Assembly: GCA_004794785.1 (NCBI GenBank)
Contig: SJOL01007625.1
Location: 1-64,000, forward strand
Reading direction: 5' to 3'
Source of the DNA: Opisthorchis felineus
Taxonomy: Eukaryota > Platyhelminthes > Trematoda > Opisthorchiida > Opisthorchiidae
Length of the DNA: 64,000 bases
The position numbers were made by a program, and so were the translations under genes. Of the stretch, positions 29,001 through 38,000 are shown one piece after another. Below the pieces are notes generated by a model. That model searched no databases. It was given only the letters and a program-made list of their open reading frames with translations, and was not told where the DNA came from. Position 1 is the stretch's first letter, and each line of letters opens with the position of its first letter.

Positions 29001-32000
29001 TGAACTTACGGCTGAACAGACTAAAAGATGACGGTGGAATAGCGATTGCCAAGGTGAGCATGAACGTATCACGTAGGGCCAGACTGCTAGGTTTCCAAAG
29101 GCTCCACGGAATTGTATTTCAGCATGGAAAATATTCCCTTGATCTATTAAAAACATCGAATCTTGATAGATGGACAGTGATATGCGTTCAGTAGCCCCAA
29201 CAGATTGAGAGAATCAGGATATTACTGATGAAACTTGGATACAGTCCTGTGATATTCTCTGGACTTGTCTCCGGCCTACTTAAGTCACGATCACCAATTA
29301 AGCTCGTCGGTATTCTTGTGATTGCTCTTCATTTGGATGTGCTGACCCAGCGTTCCTGTTTGAGATACGCCAACACTGTCTCATTTCCTCTTTATCCAAT
29401 CGTTGTTTCACCGATCGAACAAGCTAATCTTTGCAAATTTGCAGCACCCCCTCTTCGGGAGTTCTCCCCCTCATCAGGTTAAAGAACTGGTATCGGGAAA
29501 TTGCGCACTCATTTTGGAGACTCCCACTCCAGAGGACGCTCTGCTGAGTGACCGCTTTGGATGAACGCGCTTTACGTAAACCAAAGGGTTACAAAGCAAT
29601 GATAAAGTCCCGATCTCTGGAGCTGATAAAGGTGCATACATTACAGTAAGGAATGCATCTAACTACAATCGCCGTGTTTGAAAACCCAAAAAGGAAGTGG
29701 CTGCAGAAATAATTTCTTTCTCGGAACTGTTTTATTGTATCAGAGGTCTCGAACAACACGTCTTACAAGTATTATGCGTAGTCACTAATTTCTCCGGTTG
29801 AATAAACTATGCCTCCTCAGAAATGACGGTTTTGCCCGTCTGCCCCCTAAAACAAAGACCTCGGATTTCCGGTCTTCCGGCGACCACATAGTTTTATTTG
29901 GTTATATTCTGAGTCGGGATGAGCTGGACTCAGAAATGTATGAGACAGCATCTTCTGATGAGCAGCCCTCGACTGTCAAGTTTACACAAGTCGAGACCCG
30001 GTGCTGATTCCAGCGATAGAGTCTTTAGACCGCGTGCAGCTTAATTCATTCCATGTCGTCTTTGACCAGTGTGGGCCACGTCCTCCGTCATCCTCAGGGA
30101 CGAGAACGTCACCCTTAACGCGGTATGGGAAATTAGATTTATTTGGAAATTTCAGCATCGTTCTTGCTTAACCGGTGTCCATATCACCTTGGAACTCGCC
30201 TCTGATTACATTTGCATGGTATATGCCTGCAACTATTCTGCCACCATAATGTCACATTGGCCGGTGAGTGCCAAGGTGTTTGGATTTCGGGATTTACAAG
30301 TGCAGACGTGGACAAACGTATGCGTAGGAAGTGGCTTATAATTTAGTAACCCGAAATCCCTCTTATAAACTAGTGATTTCGACTAGCTTGGTTATCCAGC
30401 TTATCAACCTTACGATTGCGAAGGTTAGGGTTTGGCAACATATTCATTAACAAGTAAATGAATTGCGATGGTTCTTTGGTTCCTAAAGCCTGGTTTTCCC
30501 AGTCAGTCATTCGATCACGCGGCAACAAGTCATCTGCAGCGTGTTTCCCTCATTCTAGAATCGGCAATAATGTTATGACGACGTTCGAAAACAATATAGT
30601 TCTCCATCCGATTCATGTATTGTGCCCAGGAGTTTCGCTAGCAGAATGCACAACAGTTAATGGAAGACCAGACGAAAACTTGGAATTTTTTACGGTAAAA
30701 TGCTGGCGGAAGCATACTGTGCAGAAAGCGAGGAAAAAACTAATTTCCCCGATTTTCAGGGTACCCTCTGAACGGGCCAACGCAAATCAGCCACTGCGCT
30801 CAGGTTCGACGGTAGCTATGACGCGCACCACCTTACCCGGATATTCTGAATGAATGACCACCTTGCGAATTTTGTGCTTTGAAAGCCTTGGAAAGTAAAC
30901 GCCCTTAGATCAGTGCCTTGTCTTACAAGCAGCATGATTTTTTCTCTCTGCACAATTTAGATATGCAGATAAAGAATGATAGTAGTATGAGAAGATTGGG
31001 TAATTTCCACTTGAGATTTCATCCTGTAGATGAAGCCGATGTGTGCTGAAAAGCCGAGAAGCAGGGTACGGCTGTTTCATTCTTTTTTGGGAATCATCAG
31101 CACCGCGCATCTCACGAAACTCCAGTAGGGGGGTTAATATCCGCGACCTCCTGGATAATAGTTTGAACACCTAACCATTCAGCCGTGAGCGGTCCATCAG
31201 GAGTTTGATTAACTCGCACTTATACAGGGTATAGCGTCACTCATTCTTCACTCGCGGGATTTGCATCACGTGGTAGCATGTAGTGACTGGCTCCTCGAAT
31301 AAAGACTTCTCAGATGGAAGTTTTTTCCAAGTAGCTCAGAGCGAGAATAATTTCACAAGGTGAGTGAGACTTTCATTGGAAGGACTTCGTCCGATGGGCC
31401 ATTCAATACGTGGCCAGGCGGTGTGGTCTCCGTGATCGGAGGATGAGTGGCCCTATGCCTTGTCTTAGTGCGAGTTCATCAAACTGCTGATCAGCCGCTC
31501 AAGGCCGAACAGTTAGGTGTTCAGACTAGTATCCGAGAGGCCATGGGTTACGAAACTCCCTACTGGAGTTTCGTGAGGTGCGCACTGCTGATGAGTCCCA
31601 ATAAGGATAGAAGAATTGTACGCTGCTTTGGGGCTTTTAAGCCTAGATTGGCTTCACTTACATGACGAAATATCAATAAGCACAAAAACCTAAAGAACCA
31701 CCCTTAAGAAGCTCAAAACAATTTTTTTTTGGGGGGGGAGTGCCCTTGGAATAAGATTAACATGCTTCCTAAGAAAATGAGCACCTTGCTTGCTTTGGTT
31801 TTCGTGTACTTGTATCCCTGCTGACACTAAACAAGATGGTGTTGTTTTCACGCACATACCGTATGACAAGTTGTTCCCCCTAACGAGCCTACGGATGTAT
31901 GTGACCATTATGTAAATGTGCTTCTTCGAGGATTATTATGCCAAGAACCATTTGGTCATACTGCTTCCGTATACCCCATTGCTATCCGCACCGGATCCAG

Positions 32001-35000
32001 CAGCCAAGACAAATAGTGCATACTAAGGTGTTTAGGCAGTGTAAACAGTACTATAAAAATTCTCCTCTCATCAACCTACTGGTTCTCTTACTTAAACTGT
32101 CTTTCCCTTTTGGTTCTGACGTGGTCTTTCAGCTTGCTGGCTCTCCAGACTCGCGGTTAGCTATTTTCCAACTAAGGTAGGATAACTCCAAACCATTTCT
32201 CTTTTTCGCTCTTCGCCTTGACTTCACTTTCCAGCGAAACACCAGCCGGGTTGCCAGTGGACGCTTTCGGATAAATGCAAGCGACAGTTATAGGTATTGC
32301 GGAAGAGTCATTTTCAAAAGCCGGGATAGATAGCTGTTACACCAGTGGGTAGTAGTTCGCAAAGCAGTGCATTTAAACTTTATTTTGTCTCTGAATCCAC
32401 GCTTCTTTCTAAGAGGTGCTCTATGCAAGCAAGGTTACTCCCAGTTCCATGAGGTTGCAAATTGACCTGGCTGTGTAGCTGAACGGTTAGCTGGTCTCGT
32501 TCGGAAGGAAACACGCAGGTTAAATGGGAAGGACAGCAGGCTGTTCTTGAGCTTTATACACATGGAAGGCCATAACAGGACCAGATTGTGCACAGAATGT
32601 CTATTGGGCACATAACCAGAGTGTCAAGGTCGTTGGATCGCATCAGTGCCAGTTGACTGTGGCAGTAGCACTTTAATTACCCCAGTTGCCCACATTGGTC
32701 CCCCGTTTGCCAACGGACCACTTCAACTAACAGCCGAAGAGTTTCAACCGGACCACTTGAATTCAGCCTCTCGATTTGTGCTCTCATGCTACACCATCCT
32801 ATTACTCGCCCATCACAGACTACCAAACTCCCCGTCTGGCATTCAGCCCGCTCAGATGTAGCAACAAATGAATGTGCCCTAAGAAAAGTGTAACGAAGAT
32901 GCCGTAAAAATGACGTACCTTGTGCGTTTTCGCTGTAGGTAAGATATGTTGGTTTGTCTTGACCTGTGTCAATAACTGAAGACAGACCACATGCACCCGC
33001 AGGCCAACATAAGGTGTCTACGGATTACAATATTTTGCAGTAACAATGAAAATTACATTATGACCAAACTGTCGAAGCTGTATATGTAAAGCAGTGGAGA
33101 ACGGGACTTTGCTAAAAAGAACCGGAAAGATCATACTGCCTACTTCAGGCAAAAAGTCTCTGATAATGAATAATATTAATGATCATAATAATAATGAATT
33201 TTACTTCTTTCTTAGGGCTGAACTGCGTTTTTCACCAAGAGACTTTTTCAGGGGAAACAGGGCTGCAGTGGTGAGTAGTATATCGGCCTTCATTTGTGTA
33301 TGCGACTCAAAAAGAGGACTCCACCGTCTGCTAGGCACTGTCATCGAGCCCACCTGACACTCGATTAAGGTAAGAAGGGGGTTCTCACCATCCTCGTTAG
33401 TCCAGTATTTGACTTACGTAAGAGGGTTCGAATGGGTAGCAGTATCGAAACAGGATTTCAGTACTTGCGTAGCTTTGCTATTAAAACTTTTTCTTTGCAA
33501 TTTTTTTTACTTTTCCAAGAGCCTCTTGAGGAATACCACGCTGAGAGAGCTCAATCTGGCAGCAAACGATTTGGAAGAGTCATCAGGAGATCATTTTGCA
33601 CATGTCGTTGGTTACAACACAGCACTGACTCATCTGGACCTTTCGAATAATCAAATGGGACCGGTAAGTCAAAGTACTCAAATTACATGCATGCGGGACA
33701 GAAAAAGACATAGGTTGTTATGCAACGTAAATGCAGTAACCTTCCTCCTAACCTTCACTTGCTTACTTTTGTGAATGTTTGCGTTAAGGATATTTTTTGA
33801 GTTCAAGAGAAAGGTTGCAGTTGCAAATAAGTACAGCGATCCGTCTGAAAAGCATCTACCATGATGAAAAGAGCTTCTTGATCTCCTCTGGAGATTGCTT
33901 TTTGTTTGAGGGTTTTGTATAGGGTACAACAATATAGGATCCACCGTGTCGCGGAAGAAATGGCTGAGCAGTGTCTGCGAACAAAGGGCGCGTGAGCCAC
34001 TAGTTGGTAACGAATTCAAATCATTAGAACAGCTGACAGTGCCTAGTAGGTTAGTGTAATACACATGTCAAGCCAGAGAAAGGGTTGTTTTCTACTTGAA
34101 CCTATTGCCGATAAGAATTTCGCGGTGAGCGGGCTACAACATAACAGCGAAAAATGAAAGCAGACAAAAAAATGAGGTGCTATGGGTTCTTCGAGTTTTC
34201 CTGACTGAGGTCCGCGTCGTTTCCCTTGCACGTGTTTGGACAAGGTAGTCCAGTTCAGTTTTCAGCCCATAAGCCGTGCACCGAAGTACAGTGGTTCCAG
34301 CTGCTACAGCTTCGTTCACCAAGGATAAGGAGAATAAGGGAATGAAGGCCACGAGTTGGAGGCGACGACCCATTCAGTTCATTGACGCCGAGTGTTTTTT
34401 TTTGCCCGGTATGGCAAGCAATGTGAGCTACTAGTGAAGGCGATAGCTATGATGCAAGACTATCATTGGTCGTGTGACAGCCACTTATTTCAGAGCTCCG
34501 GTTGTGAGCCTATTGTCACTACCTAGTAGGATTGATATACTAACTAGTGCCCTTTATTGCGTTCCGGATTTGTGCGCAAATGATGCTGTATAAAGTCTTC
34601 TGGTGATGCCTCGATCCGGTATAATGACTACTTGCTGTTGACCAATGCTGTTAAAGACCGACGTCTATGAGAGCAGGGGGATTTTCGCACCAAGTCTTCT
34701 TTCATGTCGTTCCTTTCTGCTCTTTACTGTGATGTTCTTTTCTTAGTATCATGTGGCTGTCGACGATAAATCTACCTCCACTAACATAAAAGACGCCATT
34801 CTCTATGATAAGCAATTATAACGTGATAATCATGTTCCAACCTGAGGGGCGGGAGAAGCAGGACTAAGTAGAATAAATTCAATCTGGATTTTTATTTTGT
34901 AATGAAAGAGGAAGCTCACGCTCGGACGTGAATCTGAGTTTATGAAACTGGTTCAGCCAAATGTTGAGCAATTCCAGAATAGTCAGTACTTTGAGTTTCG

Positions 35001-38000
35001 TGCCAAACTTATCCCATTCACAATTGTCAATCGGTCCCCCAAAAATGTGGCTTTTGCTGGAGTTCATGGCCTTTCTTCAGGAGTGAAATAGCTGTTTCGG
35101 GAACCAAACGGTGAGGTGTGGTGTGGGTGCTTTCCAGGAGATGGGAAATCTTGTTGAAATCCGGTAAGGAATGCTTGCTTTAGACTCTCGTTGCGAATAA
35201 GAAGTCTCTGTTGGGCGATTACTGAAACTGGTTCGGCTGCCCGCTCTGTTATCCCTGTCGCATTCGGCGACCCTTTCAATTGAATCTGTTCACTCTCATG
35301 GGATTCGAAACCTAATGAGAATCCCACATGCTGAGACAGGGGAGCTTGCCTTGCACACAGCATTGTGCAAGAACGATGCGGCAATGTAACTGGATTACTT
35401 TACGAGGTTTATTAGAATTGCTGAAAACATATTTGTGGGCAAGCATATTTCTGTGTTTAATCGTTTGGTTGAAGACAACAAAAAACGCGAATGAACAGAA
35501 ATGAAGTTATTAAGGTATCGGTATGTGGATACCTATAGGTAAATCAACTATCTAATGTGGGTGCCCACGTCCAATCAGGAGTCTAATTAAGGTCGCCTGG
35601 CCCATGAGGACCAATCAGAGGCAGGCCAATGGTACTAACGGACGGTCTTTATGAATGGAGACAAAAGTTGGGAAGCCTGATAGCGTCCACCTCAACAGCA
35701 TGGAAACTGTCACTGTGCCTCAGCCTGGATGCGTCAGAATGACAGGAGTAATAGTTCCTTCGATATACCGTGAATAGAAAACGAGAACTCATTCAGGTGT
35801 CCTGCCCGTGCACAGGACAAAGTGGAAATATACAAAATGAAGGGGGCGCTATGGGTTGTTGGATAAGAGCAGGTCCAGGATTGACCGATGCGATGTTTGG
35901 AACCGTTGTACTTACCGATATCAGGGCACTCGTCCCCGGACAACTGATAGTGATATGAATGAAATTTATATATAAAAAACAAGTAACCGCTAGCGGAGGT
36001 TAAACATAGGAATGTGAATCTCCTAGTATATTATTATGATCTAGTCACCCAAATTGCAGACTGTTAGATACAACTTTCAAAGACCCAAAGACGTTGCATT
36101 TTCAGGGTTTCGGATGATTCCCAAATGAAGTGACAGTGTGAGAAGAATCTATGTGTGATCACCTTTGTGTCTGCTATTAACCAGTCATCAGCAGGCGATT
36201 TCACCGTGAGGCAGCTTTCCAATTAATAAACCGTCCGACTGATATTACCGCTCGGGTATTTGAACAGTACTTAGAGATTGCAGTAAATTGATGGAGTCTA
36301 GGAGTTCAGGATACTGTCTTATGCCATTTGTGGTTTGTGAGTGAATCTGTACAATGAGACGAACACACAAAAAACAAGCAGGTATCATTATTGGTAACAT
36401 ATTTTTCGAACTAAACCGTGGTTTGTCGCTACCCGCGGTCCAGAAAAATCGGGTTTCAAACCCGTAGAAAATAACAAGTATTCAGCTCGAACTGGCAGCT
36501 GCTACCGGAAAATTCTCAATTGGTAAGCATAAACGACCACAGCTATTAACTATAAGACTGTGGTAGTTGTCCTGAGAATAAGTAACGGGGAATGGTACTT
36601 ATTCGGAGGCACAAGTCTGGATGTATTAAAAGTGCATCTAAACGGCATCGGAATGCAAATATTCCAGTATATGACAGCAAATGGAATCACTCATTGCCAG
36701 CAACGGTGCATTTGTAGACAGTGAAGTAGTATCAAGAGAACCCATACCACTCACCTTGGAATAGAGGTCATGCACCGTGCCAATAAATTCAAAGGCATAT
36801 TCAAATCCAAAAGTACAAATCCGCTTGCCTGTCTGCATCAGTAAATCGACCAACCAACTAGTGACTTTATGACAAGATAAGCTGTCCATATCTGAGATAA
36901 GTCGAATGGAGTTTTCTTGTTTGTTTTCTGGCAGATCATAAATGCACGGAGTGTGGGTATCAAATGGCCCCATGTCTTCCTCTTCACCAGATTTTTCCAC
37001 ATTTTCATAAATTCGCAATATAAGTGAGGTTTGGTTAGCTGCTTAGCATACTGAGCCTAAAAGACCTGCTTTGAGAAAACACTAGACATGAAGCTGAAAG
37101 GAGTAAGCCTGATAGAAACTAGGTTTCTGAAGGAAATTTTCCGGAGGCATCTGGCCCACCGCCAGAAACGGCTTCAACAGTATCCAGGGTAGACCTATAT
37201 TTAACTACCATTCAAGGGCAACATTACATGAGGTTATCGGAAGAATGCGAACTAAATCAGTTTGCAGACTATTCAACGCTGCAGATCTCGGTGTTTTCCT
37301 CATACGTTCACCCCGATCAGAATTAATTCAAAAGATAGTCTGCCTATCCTCTACCTGTTCATGGTGATCTGCTGATTCAGTTGGGACTTTTGAACGAGTT
37401 ATATTGGTCGCACAACTGGAAGAATACCTCAGCGGACTAAGGGACTCTACCATGATCCTATCCGATCGGACTCAAAGAAAACCACTGGTAGAGTGATCGG
37501 CCTCCATTCGCTGAGAGTTGTTAATCTGAACAACCCAGACACTTTTAAGTTATTTACCTTTTTCTTATACAGAACCCCAAAATTGTACGACAGGTATGAT
37601 TGCCACGCCCAGGGCTCTCGCCATCAAACTCCGCCAATCGAGACTTTGCTTACAAAAGAACCATGTTCAGGCACTTAGACTTTCTTGGTCTAGACCACCA
37701 CCACTCAACCTAACCGCCCTTCCAGACCCCCATTCATACATCCGTTACATATTTGCAACAAAATAGTTTAACATGGTTTCTCTATTGTCCAATTCCCGCC
37801 CCAACAAGTTAAATTTAGCCAAATATTTCTTGATTGTTTATCTAATTTTTTATCAGGAGGCCAGCCGAAGACTGCTTGATGGAATGGTAAGAAATGAAAC
37901 GCTTTTGTACTTTGATCTCCGATTCACCGGAAGCTGCCAGGAAGCTGAGTACACAATCTACCAACAAATTGAGAAGAATCAAGACAATTTACGGAAACGC

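Noticed and set aside
36150..36230. Minus-strand CTGATGA that looked like a hammerhead
   Set aside because: No stem II or GAAA box follows at the right distance.
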